DNA from: Metallumcola ferriviriculae
Lineage (GTDB): Bacteria > Bacillota > JADQBR01
Assembly (NCBI RefSeq): GCF_035573695.1
Contig: NZ_CP121694.1
Location: 1,340,501 to 1,404,500, forward strand
Direction of reading: 5' to 3'
Length of the DNA: 64,000 nt
The translations under genes were made by a program, and so were the position numbers. This document shows positions 34,056-42,512 of the stretch, piece by piece (position 1 is the first letter of the stretch; the number at the start of each line of letters is the position of its first letter). The notes under the pieces were generated by a model. That model was not told where the DNA came from. It made no database searches and worked only from the letters and a program-made list of their open reading frames with translations.

Positions 34056-36497
34056 ATGACTAATCATGGAGATTTAGACTCTAAGTTAAAAACGGCCTTA
34101 GCTCAGTGTGAAAGACTTCAGCACGAGAACGGTCATTTGAAAAAGTTGCTGGGTGATAAAAGAGAAGAAGCGGGTAGGGCGGTATCCGGCTCAAAAGTTA
34201 CTAAACAGTCAAGTAATGCGGATAAGAACAGGCTGTTTCGCAGCTATTTTCGCGGCCGTGATGATGTTTTCTCACTTCGTTGGGAAAATGATAACGGTAA
34301 GTCTGGCTATGCACCTGTCTGTATAAACGAGTGGAAACCTATTTGCGCAAAACCCGGTGGCAAATGTTCTTCATGTTTATTTCGTAAATTTAAACCATTG
34401 AGCGATAAAGAAATACAAAAGCATTTAGCGGGGAAACAGACCATCGGAATCTACCCTCTTCTACCGAATGATACATGCTGGTTTTTAGTAGCAGATTTTG
34501 ATAAAGCTACTTGGCAGGAAGATGCCGGTGCATTTTTAGAAACTTGTGATCAGATGGCAATACCTACAGGATTGGAGCGATCCCGTTCGGGCACTGGCGC
34601 TCATGTTTGGATTTTTTTTGAGAATCCGGTTAAGGCGTCTTTGGCCAGAAAGTTAGGCTCTATCGTTGTGGACCACACTATGGAAAAAAGATATGAAGTT
34701 GGTTTAGATTCTTATGACCGTCTGTTTCCTAGTCAGGATACCATGCCTGGCGGTGGATTGGGTAATTTAATTGCTTTACCATTCCAGTTTAAATCTGCTC
34801 TAAAAGGAAACAGCTTATTTATTGACCGGAACTTTGAGGTTTACCCGGATCAGTGGAGTTATATTTCATCAATTAGAAAGATGAAACCGCAAGAAGTTGA
34901 AGCTGGGGTGGCCGATGCTCAAAGGAAGGGAATTGTCGGGCCGGGTAATGATTCTGATAAGTTAGACAATGATGATGTCGACCATATTTTATTACGGGAA
35001 CAACCTCAACGAAAGAGATGTTCGAAACCTCAGTCGGAACAATTGCCGGAAAGGGTTAAAATTATTTCTGGTAATTTACTTTATGTGAAGAAAAGCGGCT
35101 TGCCCTCCTCGATTTTAAACAAGTTAAATTGGTTAGCAGCTTTTCATAACCCAGAGTTTTATAAAGCTCAAAAGATGAGGCTTTCTACATTTGGAAAACC
35201 GAGAATTATTTCCTGTAGTGACGGGTTTCCCAATTATATTGGCTTACCCCGCGGCTGCTTAGATGAGACTTTGAACCTTTTCAAAGTCCACAACATTATC
35301 ACTGAATTATTTGACCGCCGATTTCAAGGTGAGTGTATTAAGGTAGAGTTCAAAGGGGAATTAAGGCCGCTCCAGGAGCAGGCGGCGAAAACGCTTTTAT
35401 CCCATGATAACGGTGTGTTATGCGCGGCAACGGGATTTGGTAAAACAGTCGTAGGCTCTTACATGATAGCAAATAGGAAGATAAACACCCTTGTTTTGGT
35501 GCATCGGCGGCAATTAATGGAGCAATGGCGTGAACAACTTGCTGCATTTTTAGATGTACCGGTTGAGTCAATTGGAAAAATCGGCGGGGGTACTACCAAA
35601 CCTACGGGATTTATAGATATTGGTATGTTTCAAAGCCTCAATAAAAAAGGCAAAATCAATAGTTTGGTATCCAATTACGGGCAGGTTATTGTGGACGAAT
35701 GCCACCATATTCCTGCTTTCAGTTTTGAACAGGTGATGAAGAAAGTAAAAGCTAAATACGTGATGGGATTGACTGCGACTCCTATACGTAAAGACGGACA
35801 TCACCCTATTATTTTTATGCAGTGCGGTCCGGTCCGGTTTCGGGTGAAGGATAAGGATTTACTGTTAGACAGGCCTTTTGAGCACATTGTCGTTCCCCGG
35901 CTGACAAATTTTAAGATACCTGGATATATCCACGACCCCAAGTTTCATGATATCGCTCAACAAATTATCATTGATAATGATAGAAATGATATGATCATTA
36001 ACGACCTCATACACGAGGTGGAGGCAGGACATTCACCGTTACTCTTGACTGAGCGTGTGGCACATTTGGAGCATTTTGTAGCAAAATTAAAGGGGTTTGT
36101 AAAGAACATCATTGTGCTGCATGGAAGAATGAGCACTAAAGAAAAACAAGAGGCTGAAAAGCAGCTGAAAACCATAAGAGATGATGAGGAGCGTGTGATA
36201 ATTGCCACTGGACGATATATTGGTGAAGGGTTTGATGATGCACGGTTAGATACTTTGTTTTTAACGATGCCTATTCGGTGGAAAGGAACTATTCAACAAT
36301 ATGCTGGCCGTGTGCACCGGAAGCACTATAATAAAAAAGTGGTAAAAATCTACGATTATATTGATACTTCTGTTCCGTTACTGGACAAGATGTATAAAAG
36401 CAGGCTTAAGGGCTACAAATATCTGGGATATTCAATCCAGTCGCAGACGATTGAGGGGAATGGGCAATTGTCTCTTGACGACTATCTTGGACCGTAA
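34056..36497 (+). CDS. TOTE-type archaeo-eukaryotic primase fused to a superfamily 2 helicase
   Basis: An 813-residue protein. A coiled N-terminus (1-50) is followed by a Cys cluster (CAKPGGKCSSCLF). The primase-like domain carries WFLVADFDK (two metal Asp) and SGTGAHVWIFFE, the usual primase His motif, then LPFQFKSALKG. The helicase has Walker A AATGFGKTVVGSYM, DExH box VDECHH, GLTATPIRKDG and QYAGRVHRKH. This fusion is the core of TOTE conflict systems, thought to act against or within mobile elements. Here it stands alone without the usual nuclease partners. All active-site motifs look intact. Confidence 0.78.
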   Translation: MTNHGDLDSKLKTALAQCERLQHENGHLKKLLGDKREEAGRAVSGSKVTKQSSNADKNRLFRSYFRGRDDVFSLRWENDNGKSGYAPVCINEWKPICAKPGGKCSSCLFRKFKPLSDKEIQKHLAGKQTIGIYPLLPNDTCWFLVADFDKATWQEDAGAFLETCDQMAIPTGLERSRSGTGAHVWIFFENPVKASLARKLGSIVVDHTMEKRYEVGLDSYDRLFPSQDTMPGGGLGNLIALPFQFKSALKGNSLFIDRNFEVYPDQWSYISSIRKMKPQEVEAGVADAQRKGIVGPGNDSDKLDNDDVDHILLREQPQRKRCSKPQSEQLPERVKIISGNLLYVKKSGLPSSILNKLNWLAAFHNPEFYKAQKMRLSTFGKPRIISCSDGFPNYIGLPRGCLDETLNLFKVHNIITELFDRRFQGECIKVEFKGELRPLQEQAAKTLLSHDNGVLCAATGFGKTVVGSYMIANRKINTLVLVHRRQLMEQWREQLAAFLDVPVESIGKIGGGTTKPTGFIDIGMFQSLNKKGKINSLVSNYGQVIVDECHHIPAFSFEQVMKKVKAKYVMGLTATPIRKDGHHPIIFMQCGPVRFRVKDKDLLLDRPFEHIVVPRLTNFKIPGYIHDPKFHDIAQQIIIDNDRNDMIINDLIHEVEAGHSPLLLTERVAHLEHFVAKLKGFVKNIIVLHGRMSTKEKQEAEKQLKTIRDDEERVIIATGRYIGEGFDDARLDTLFLTMPIRWKGTIQQYAGRVHRKHYNKKVVKIYDYIDTSVPLLDKMYKSRLKGYKYLGYSIQSQTIEGNGQLSLDDYLGP

Positions 36498-36630
36498 GGT
36501 GGGGAAGACTATTTCAAATGATTGCTAAATTGGGAACTTGCTACTAGAGGTGAAAGTTACGATACGATAAACAACAAAGTCTAGGAAGTGCGTAATTCCG
36601 GAACTTAATTAACCGAAAGGAAGTGCAGTG

Positions 36631-37030
36631 ATGCAAGAAGAAATTCATAAAGATGGATATAGTGAGGAGTTTAGCGAGGATTCTTTCTTTGATAAGATAA
36701 AGAAATTTGGTAAGAAGGCTGGCATTAAGCATTAATGTTATTTATGCGGCATTACTGCTTTATTATGTCTTAAAAAAACCTAATATACCATTAAAAACAA
36801 AAGGGATAATCTTAGGTGCCTTAGGCTATTTTATAGTTCCGACCGACGCTATACCTGACTTAATTCCAGTTGTAGGTTACTCTGATGACTTAGGAGCTTT
36901 AGTTCTTGCCCTTGCGCAAGTTAGTATGCATGTGGATGATGATGTTAAAAGTAAGGCCAGACGAAAACTAACTGATTGGTTTGGGGATTTTGACGGTAGC
37001 GAATTAAAAGACATTGATGATAAATTCTAA
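36631..37030 (+). pseudogene. DUF1232-family gene broken by a 7-bp tandem duplication
   Basis: ATG 36631 opens QEEIHKDGYSEEFSEDSF and FDKIKKFGKKAG. The sequence GCATTAA occurs twice in tandem at 36722-36728 and 36729-36735, causing a stop. Removing one copy restores GINVIYAALLLYYVLKKP, then LGALGYFIVPTDAIPDL and VVGYSDDLGALVLAL, the DUF1232 membrane domain. The family is small membrane proteins of unknown role. It lies between the primase-helicase and the DUF169 remnant. Confidence 0.8.
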
Positions 37031-37155
37031 CATAGATGGTGATATTTTATCCTTCGGGGTTCCATACCAACGGTTTTTGGCGTTGGAAAGTAATGCTGAA
37101 GGAAATTTTCTTACCAAAGAAACCTGGCAAAAGATTTGTGAAGCTAGGCTCTAGT
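37031..37155 (+). pseudogene. C-terminal remnant of a second DUF169 gene
   Basis: Directly after the DUF1232 stop, an open frame reads [19 protein letters not shown] and [16 protein letters not shown] before TAG. This matches the end of the DUF169 pseudogene at 30882 ([18 protein letters not shown]). The rest of the gene is gone, replaced by the DUF1232 gene. Confidence 0.7.
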
Positions 37156-37190
37156 TTGGAGCTAATTAGAGTGATTTAAAATAACTTACA

Positions 37191-37230
37191 GCCCTTAAGC
37201 GGGTGTTCTTTACCTGCTTAAGGGCTTCTC
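37191..37230 (+). terminator. Terminator after the DUF169 remnant
   Basis: AGCCCTTAAGC pairs perfectly with GCTTAAGGGCT across a 15-base loop, followed by TCTCTTCTT. Confidence 0.7.
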
Positions 37231-37282
37231 TTCTTGAGACCGGGTTCACTGCGAGGTTAAATGTTTTTAGTTAATAAAAGTA

Positions 37283-37330
37283 TTGACATAGAAGAAATGG
37301 TAATATATTATCTATTAAGGTAACATATTA
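37283..37330 (+). promoter_or_regulatory. Sigma-A-type promoter with overlapping repeats for the MarR operon
   Basis: TTGACA (37283-37288), 17 bases, TATTAT (37306-37311). GGTAATATATTA (37299-37310) and GGTAACATATTA (37319-37330) are direct repeats 20 bases apart, the first overlapping the -10. A binding site for the MarR protein encoded in the operon is likely. Confidence 0.7.
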
Positions 37331-37369
37331 CGTAAAATTTATTATCAAGAAATTTGGAGGGAAAAGCAG

Positions 37370-37690
37370 ATGAATAAGGTTTTTATGTTTGTGGTCATAA
37401 TTCATGGTCTGATACACTTGATGGGTTTTGCGAAAGCTTTTAACCTAGCGGAAATCAGCGAATTGACCCAGGATATATCTAAGCCTCAAGGTGTGCTTTG
37501 GTTAGCTGCAGCAGTTTTATTTTTAATAACGGCAGTTATCTTCATACTAAAGAATGAAACTTGGTGGATGCCCGCAATTGCCGCTATAATTATCTCCCAG
37601 GTGCTTATTGTCAGCTCATGGCAAGATGCGAAATTCGGCACTTTGGCAAATGTTATTATGCTTATAGTTATTAAAGTTTTGGTTTGGTAA
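37370..37690 (+). CDS. Small membrane protein, first gene of MarR operon
   Basis: A 106-residue protein with about three to four hydrophobic helices (VFMFVVIIHGLIHLMGFAK, VLWLAAAVLFLITAVIFIL, WWMPAIAAIIISQVLIVSS). IHGLIHLMGFAKAF resembles the start of several small membrane proteins of unknown function. SD GGAGGG. It is followed 15 bases later by the MarR gene and lies behind the repeat-bearing promoter, so it is probably induced with it. Confidence 0.75.
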   Translation: MNKVFMFVVIIHGLIHLMGFAKAFNLAEISELTQDISKPQGVLWLAAAVLFLITAVIFILKNETWWMPAIAAIIISQVLIVSSWQDAKFGTLANVIMLIVIKVLVW

Positions 37691-37705
37691 GGGAGGAAGG
37701 CTATT

Positions 37706-38170
37706 ATGGACAAGGCTGACTTGGTCAGTAAACAAAAGTATATATTCGGCAGTCTATTTGTACTATCCAACAAGTTACAGGTGGTAATGGACCGCCAACT
37801 GAGCCAATACGATATGACTGCAAAACAATGGTTTTTAACAGCGGTGATTGAAGAGTTTTTTTCAACACCGCCCACCCTTACTGAATTAGCGGAAGCAATG
37901 GGAAGTACTCATCAAAATGTGAAGCAGATTGCGCTAAAGCTGCAAAAAAAAGATTTTGTGGAGATAATAAAGGACGACAAGGATCGCAGAGTGACCCGGG
38001 TAAGGTTGACGAAAGAAAATGATGCTTTTTGGAAAAATAGAAGTGAAGAGACAAGCAATTTTTTTCAAGAATTTTTTCAGGATCTTGGTGAAGAGGAAAC
38101 CGGCATTATGCTAAGCTGTTTAGACAAGTTATATGAGGGGCTTTTAACAATAGAAACAAAGCTCGACTAG
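37706..38170 (+). CDS. MarR-family transcriptional regulator
   Basis: A 154-residue winged-helix repressor-type protein. The recognition region is PTLTELAEAMGSTHQNVKQI, followed by LQKKDFVEIIKDDKDRRVTR, the typical MarR wing. SD GGGAGG. It probably controls its own operon through the GGTAAYATATTA repeats at 37299 and 37319. Ligand unknown; the downstream nitroreductase suggests response to an electrophile or aromatic compound. Confidence 0.85.
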   Translation: MDKADLVSKQKYIFGSLFVLSNKLQVVMDRQLSQYDMTAKQWFLTAVIEEFFSTPPTLTELAEAMGSTHQNVKQIALKLQKKDFVEIIKDDKDRRVTRVRLTKENDAFWKNRSEETSNFFQEFFQDLGEEETGIMLSCLDKLYEGLLTIETKLD

Positions 38171-38201
38171 TATTCTTGCTTAAGAAAAGGAGATTTAAGT
38201 A

Positions 38202-38999
38202 ATGATTAGCTTAAAACCCGAATGGTATCAGGCTATAAAAGTGCGCAGGTCCCGCAGGGAATTTATCACTAAGCCTATTGCTGACGATGTTATCAATGCC
38301 TTAACAGAATTCAGTAATGAACTTAATCGGTCTCTAGCCGGTGTAAGAACAGTATTGGTAACAGAAAAAGCAGAAGAAATATTTAAAGGGGCAATCGGTT
38401 CTTATGGAAAAATAAAAGGAGCCACAGCTTATGTCGCTTTCATTGGTGGTAAGAATGATGAAAATGTTCAAGAGAAGCTAGGTTACATGGGGGAATGTTT
38501 TATTCTTGAAGCCACATCAATTGGCCTATCCACCTGTTGGGTTGGGGGGTTTTTTAAACCGGAGGTTGTTGCTAGGCAAATAAATGTTTCAGATGATGAG
38601 GAAGTATTGTCAGTATCGCCTTTAGGGTATACAAAAGAAAAGCTTAGTTTAGAGGAAAATATCATGTCAGGGTTGGCATCGTCTCCTAAGAGAAAAAATC
38701 TTACTCAATTATGCCGGGGACTGACACAGGAAGAGTGGCCCGACTGGGTGAAAGCGGCTTTAGAGGCAGCGAGATTAGCTCCATCAGCGGTCAACCGCCA
38801 GCCGTGGAGATTTGAGGTCGATAAAGAATCTATAAAAGTGTCAGTTAATAATCAAAGATATTCTCATAACATATCTAAACGTCTAGACTGTGGTATAAGT
38901 ATGCTGCACTTGGAACTTGGCGCACTGAGTAAAGGTGTCAAAGGAACCTGGGAGTATTTGACTGCGCCGGATGTTGCCGTATTTACAAAAGAGCAGTAG
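38202..38999 (+). CDS. Nitroreductase-family (TM1586-like) flavoprotein
   Basis: A 265-residue protein made of two nitroreductase halves: KVRRSRREFITKPIADDVI with GECFILEATSIGLSTCWVGG, then AALEAARLAPSAVNRQPWRF with DCGISMLHLELGA. It should bind FMN and reduce quinones or nitro compounds with NAD(P)H, but the true substrate is unknown. SD AAAGGAG. It closes the MarR operon. The 39000-39200 stretch downstream shows no gene. Confidence 0.8.
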   Translation: MISLKPEWYQAIKVRRSRREFITKPIADDVINALTEFSNELNRSLAGVRTVLVTEKAEEIFKGAIGSYGKIKGATAYVAFIGGKNDENVQEKLGYMGECFILEATSIGLSTCWVGGFFKPEVVARQINVSDDEEVLSVSPLGYTKEKLSLEENIMSGLASSPKRKNLTQLCRGLTQEEWPDWVKAALEAARLAPSAVNRQPWRFEVDKESIKVSVNNQRYSHNISKRLDCGISMLHLELGALSKGVKGTWEYLTAPDVAVFTKEQ

Positions 39000-39201
39000 G
39001 GCCAGACCCTGACCTGATGAATAACCGGCAAGAAATTACTGAAGACAATATTTTTGTTCCCAGCATTGCCATACCCTCCTGTTAGGCAAGAGACTATAGA
39101 ATTTAAAGGGGATCATAACAATTCCCCGTTAATCACCAGCTTGACCATGTGGTCGTCGATAATGCGGCGGCCATTTTGGACTCCATAAGACTATGAAATA
39201 C

Positions 39202-39244
39202 TGCATTCGTGAAAAAATGCAACGTCCTTTTTGCATAAATGCAA
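39202..39244 (+). promoter_or_regulatory. Paired upstream activator sites for sigma-54 regulator
   Basis: TTGCATAAATGCAA (39231-39244) is a perfect palindrome, and TGCATT with AATGCA (39202-39207, 39216-39221) is a second inverted repeat of the same core. They lie about 95-140 bases upstream of the -24/-12 promoter, the usual place for enhancer sites of activators such as that encoded at 48229. Confidence 0.6.
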
Positions 39245-39337
39245 GGAAGATATCTTTAACGCCTTTAGTCTGGTCCAAAGTGTTTTGAATTTTGTTGGCT
39301 ATCAAGGGTTTACGTAATTTGTTTCAGCGAATTCCAG

Positions 39338-39354
39338 CTGGCATGGCTATTGCA
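39338..39354 (+). promoter_or_regulatory. Sigma-54 (-24/-12) promoter of the alicyclic acid operon
   Basis: CTGGCATGGCTATTGCA carries GG (39340) and GC (39352) with exactly 10 bases between, matching the TGGCA-N-TTGC consensus. It lies about 55 bases before the first dehydrogenase gene. Confidence 0.75.
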
Positions 39355-39407
39355 TCTATTTAGAGGTGTACGTGTTGCTAGTTAAACAAAAAAGGGGGCA
39401 AAAATTT

Positions 39408-40160
39408 GTGCATGTAAGTGGTAAAACAATAATTGTTACAGGGGCAGGTCGGGGTATCGGCAGGGGAATTGCCTTGAAGTTAGCTCGAGAAGGTGCGAAT
39501 GTGGTTATTGCGGAAATGAACGAATCTGATGGACAGTCGGTGGCTAAAGAAATAGCAGATGAGTCAGGCAGGGCGCTATTTTTAAAAGTGGATATTACCG
39601 ATAGAGTGCAGGTTGATCTGATGGTGGACAAGGTGGTCTCTGAATTTGATGTCATAGATGGTCTGGTAAATAATGCAGGCTGGGATAAAATCGAAAACTT
39701 CATTGACAGTGAAGAAGCTACTTGGGAAAAAGTGCTTGCGATCAATTTATTAGGGCCAATTCGTTGCTGCCAAGCAGTTCTAAAACATATGATACCAAGA
39801 AAGCATGGTAAGATTGTCAATATAGGGTCCGATGCCGGAAGAGTTGGCTCTAGTGGAGAAGCGGTATATTCAGCTGCCAAGGGTGGAGTAATATCTTTCA
39901 CAAAAACCCTTGCAAGAGAAATAGCTAGGTATCAAATTAATGTAAATTGTATTTGTCCCGGGCCGTCGGATACCCCACTGTTTGCTGAAATTATCGGTGA
40001 TAACCCAAAGATCGGTGAGGCATTAGTGAAGTCTATTCCGCTCAGGCGGTTGGGTAAGCCAGAGGACATTGCCAACGCTATTATGTTTTTAATTTCTAAT
40101 GAGGCTCAATTTGTCACTGGTCAAACTCTTAGTGTCAGTGGCGGTTTAACAATGGTTTAG
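39408..40160 (+). CDS. SDR dehydrogenase, probably 2-hydroxycyclohexanecarboxyl-CoA dehydrogenase (BadH-like)
   Basis: A 250-residue short-chain dehydrogenase: NAD-binding VTGAGRGIGRGIAL, LVNNAGWDKIENF, catalytic Ser in NIGSDAGRVGSSGEAVYSAAK with YSAAK, and ICPGPSDTPLF. Context with BadI and an acyl-CoA ligase points to oxidation of a 2-hydroxycyclohexane-1-carboxyl-CoA to the 2-keto form; FabG-type roles cannot be excluded. I chose GTG 39408, which follows AAAGGGGG, over a longer upstream start. First gene behind the sigma-54 promoter. Confidence 0.8.
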   Translation: MHVSGKTIIVTGAGRGIGRGIALKLAREGANVVIAEMNESDGQSVAKEIADESGRALFLKVDITDRVQVDLMVDKVVSEFDVIDGLVNNAGWDKIENFIDSEEATWEKVLAINLLGPIRCCQAVLKHMIPRKHGKIVNIGSDAGRVGSSGEAVYSAAKGGVISFTKTLAREIARYQINVNCICPGPSDTPLFAEIIGDNPKIGEALVKSIPLRRLGKPEDIANAIMFLISNEAQFVTGQTLSVSGGLTMV

Positions 40161-40290
40161 TTATCAGATGATGGTGGAATATCGATGGTGCAAGGGTAAG
40201 GGAGGTGTACAAAGGCTTGAAATTAGAAACAATTGTCTAAAGGTTCAAAATATTTAATAAAGAATATAACATAAAGGGGGAATTAATAAG

Positions 40291-41562
40291 ATGGTTAAGC
40301 GATATGGTATCTTACTGTTAATTATGCTTACCTTGGTTTTTGTAGTGGCCGGTTGTGGTTCCAAGGAGGGGGCAGGAGACAAGCAGGGTACTGATAATAC
40401 GCAGGATCAAGCTGATAAGACAGATGGTACAAAGGAAGTTGAAACTGAAACCTTGGTACTTGGGCTGGCAACTACTTTATCAGGTACCGCTGCTGATTGG
40501 GGTAATGGACAAGTGTGGGCAGCCGAAGAAGCTGCTAACCAGGTCAATGAGCATGGTGGAATTGAATTAGACGGTAAAAAATATCTATTTGATGTTGTCG
40601 CGTATGACAACAAATACACTGCCGCTGAAGGAAGTAAAGTGGCTCAAACCTTGGTCAGGAAAGACAAAGTTAATTACATCGTAGGTACTGTAGGCAGCGC
40701 TCCAACATTGGCTGTACAATCTATTACAGAACCGGCGAAGATTTTAATGCTTTCTACGGCTTGGTCGTCAGAAGCAAAAGGCACTGGTAAACCATATACC
40801 TTTACTTCACTTAATACGCCGCTGGAAGTATGTGAGCCAATGTACGGTTGGATTGCCAAGCAGTATCCGGATGCAAAATCTGTGGCCATGTTAAATGCCA
40901 ACGATGCAACGGGCAAGGATACGGCCAAAGTGGCTAAGGATGTTTGGACTAACCTAGGGATTGAAGTTCTGGTGGATGAGTATTACAGTCGGGGTACCAC
41001 GGAATTTTCTGCCATTGTTACAAAAATCATTGCGGCAAACCCCGATATTATTGACCTTGGGGCTACTCCTCCCGGAGATGCAGGATTGATATTTAAAGGG
41101 CTTAAAGAACAGGGATGGGATGGGGTTAAGCTGGTTACTGCTGGAACTTCTGTAGCAAACTTGGTAGACGCTGCCCCGGAAGCAGTTGAAGGTGTTTACT
41201 TGGGATTGAGTCCTGATTTCACTAGTGATAAAGCTTCACCGGTTCAGCGAGAATTGGAGAAAAAATATAACCAGGAAACTGGTGGCCATTTGAATGCTAT
41301 CAGCGTTTCTAGCTATGATGCTGTCCAGGCACTGGTAGAAGCTATTAAACAGGCGAACAGTATAAAAAGTGAAGACTTACTAAAGGTTTTACCGAATATT
41401 ACATTCGAATCTTCATACGGTCCCAGTGGATTTGGTGGGGCTGAACAATATGAAATACCTCAACAAATGCTGCTGCCCATAACAATTACCGAAATCCAAA
41501 ATGGCGTGGGTGTGGAAGTATCTCGAGTGCTTCCCAAGGAGCTCGAAGAAAAGTTGAAATAG
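40291..41562 (+). CDS. LivK-type ABC transporter substrate-binding lipoprotein
   Basis: A 423-residue exported protein: signal and lipobox LIMLTLVFVVAGCGSK with Cys near 22, an acidic linker, then a type I periplasmic binding fold (LGLATTLSGTAADWGNGQVW, VNYIVGTVGSAPTLAVQ, LGATPPGDAGLIFKGL). Homologues bind branched-chain amino acids or aromatic and dicarboxylic acids. Inside the alicyclic cluster it probably captures a cyclic carboxylate. SD AAAGGGGG. Confidence 0.88.
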   Translation: MVKRYGILLLIMLTLVFVVAGCGSKEGAGDKQGTDNTQDQADKTDGTKEVETETLVLGLATTLSGTAADWGNGQVWAAEEAANQVNEHGGIELDGKKYLFDVVAYDNKYTAAEGSKVAQTLVRKDKVNYIVGTVGSAPTLAVQSITEPAKILMLSTAWSSEAKGTGKPYTFTSLNTPLEVCEPMYGWIAKQYPDAKSVAMLNANDATGKDTAKVAKDVWTNLGIEVLVDEYYSRGTTEFSAIVTKIIAANPDIIDLGATPPGDAGLIFKGLKEQGWDGVKLVTAGTSVANLVDAAPEAVEGVYLGLSPDFTSDKASPVQRELEKKYNQETGGHLNAISVSSYDAVQALVEAIKQANSIKSEDLLKVLPNITFESSYGPSGFGGAEQYEIPQQMLLPITITEIQNGVGVEVSRVLPKELEEKLK

Positions 41563-41574
41563 GTGTCATGTATG

Positions 41575-41605
41575 GGGTTTCCGGGAGCTTGCCTTCCGGG
41601 AACCC
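41575..41605 (+). other. Intercistronic hairpin between livK and livH
   Basis: GGGTTTCCGG pairs with CCGGGAACCC (one imperfect pair) and has no T run. It is a likely mRNA-stabilising or attenuating element that keeps the binding protein more abundant than the permeases. Confidence 0.5.
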
Positions 41606-41630
41606 GAATAAATAAGGAAGGGGAGGGCTG

Positions 41631-42512
41631 ATGGAACAAAACGTGATTTTTCAGCTGCTGGTTAATGCATTACAGCTGGGTGGGGTATATGTCATGTTTA
41701 CCTTAGGGTTAACGCTAATATTTGGCATCATGAGCGTAGTGAATTTTGCCCATGGGGAAATATTTACCTTGGCCGCGTATCTCACCATTGTTTTTTACGA
41801 AGGTATTAGCAGCGTAGGATTAAACAGTTATACGGCGTATGTATTAGTATTAGTTTTGGTGGCATTAACGATAGCACTAGTTTCCTGGGTGATGGAACGA
41901 GTGATATTTCGGCCCTTTAGTGGTGATTTGGTTTCAGGACTTATCGTGTCCCTTGGTTTATCTCTCGCCTTACAAGCGATATTTTTGTTGACTTTTGGCG
42001 CTGAACCGTTAAGCATGGCTAGCGTTTTCAATGGAATTGTGACGCTTTTTGGTGGTATTATTTCCAGGGAAAAATTGGTAATAGTATTGTTTTCTTTAAT
42101 TATTACTTTTGTTGTATATGCTTTGGTGCAGAGAACAAGGTTAGGGATGGCTATGAGAGCCATAACCCAAAACAAAGAAGCAGCTCAGCTTCAAGGAGTT
42201 AATTATAACAAGATATCCATAGCTGGTTTTGTCTTAGGGGGAGTATTAGCGGCTATAGCCGGAGTTCTCGTAGTGCCGGCAGCATTAGCTACACCACATA
42301 TTGGGGCCGGGTACCTGATGAAGGCTTTCATTATAATTATCATCGGGGGGATGGGGAGCATCCCGGGAACTATTATAGCTGGTTTTTTGTTAGGGTTCAT
42401 TGAGAGTATTACTTCATTCTACTTTTCTTTGCAAGCAAGTTCGATGCTGCTTTTTGCCTTGGTTATTGTAATACTAATAGTAAGACCAAAAGGACTGTTG
42501 GGCTATGAATAA
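41631..42512 (+). CDS. LivH-type ABC transporter permease
   Basis: A 293-residue membrane protein with about eight helices: LQLGGVYVMFTLGLTLIFG with the following IMSVVNFAHGEIF, the AITQNKEAAQLQGVNYNKI cytoplasmic loop that contacts the ATPases, and IIIGGMGSIPGTIIAGFLLG. SD GGGGAGGG. It overlaps the next gene by 8 bases. Confidence 0.92.
   Translation: MEQNVIFQLLVNALQLGGVYVMFTLGLTLIFGIMSVVNFAHGEIFTLAAYLTIVFYEGISSVGLNSYTAYVLVLVLVALTIALVSWVMERVIFRPFSGDLVSGLIVSLGLSLALQAIFLLTFGAEPLSMASVFNGIVTLFGGIISREKLVIVLFSLIITFVVYALVQRTRLGMAMRAITQNKEAAQLQGVNYNKISIAGFVLGGVLAAIAGVLVVPAALATPHIGAGYLMKAFIIIIIGGMGSIPGTIIAGFLLGFIESITSFYFSLQASSMLLFALVIVILIVRPKGLLGYE

Noticed and set aside
39121-39185. Short minus-strand coding-like fragment (GRRIIDDHMVKLVINGELL)
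   Set aside because: Only about 23 residues with stops on both sides and no recognisable family.
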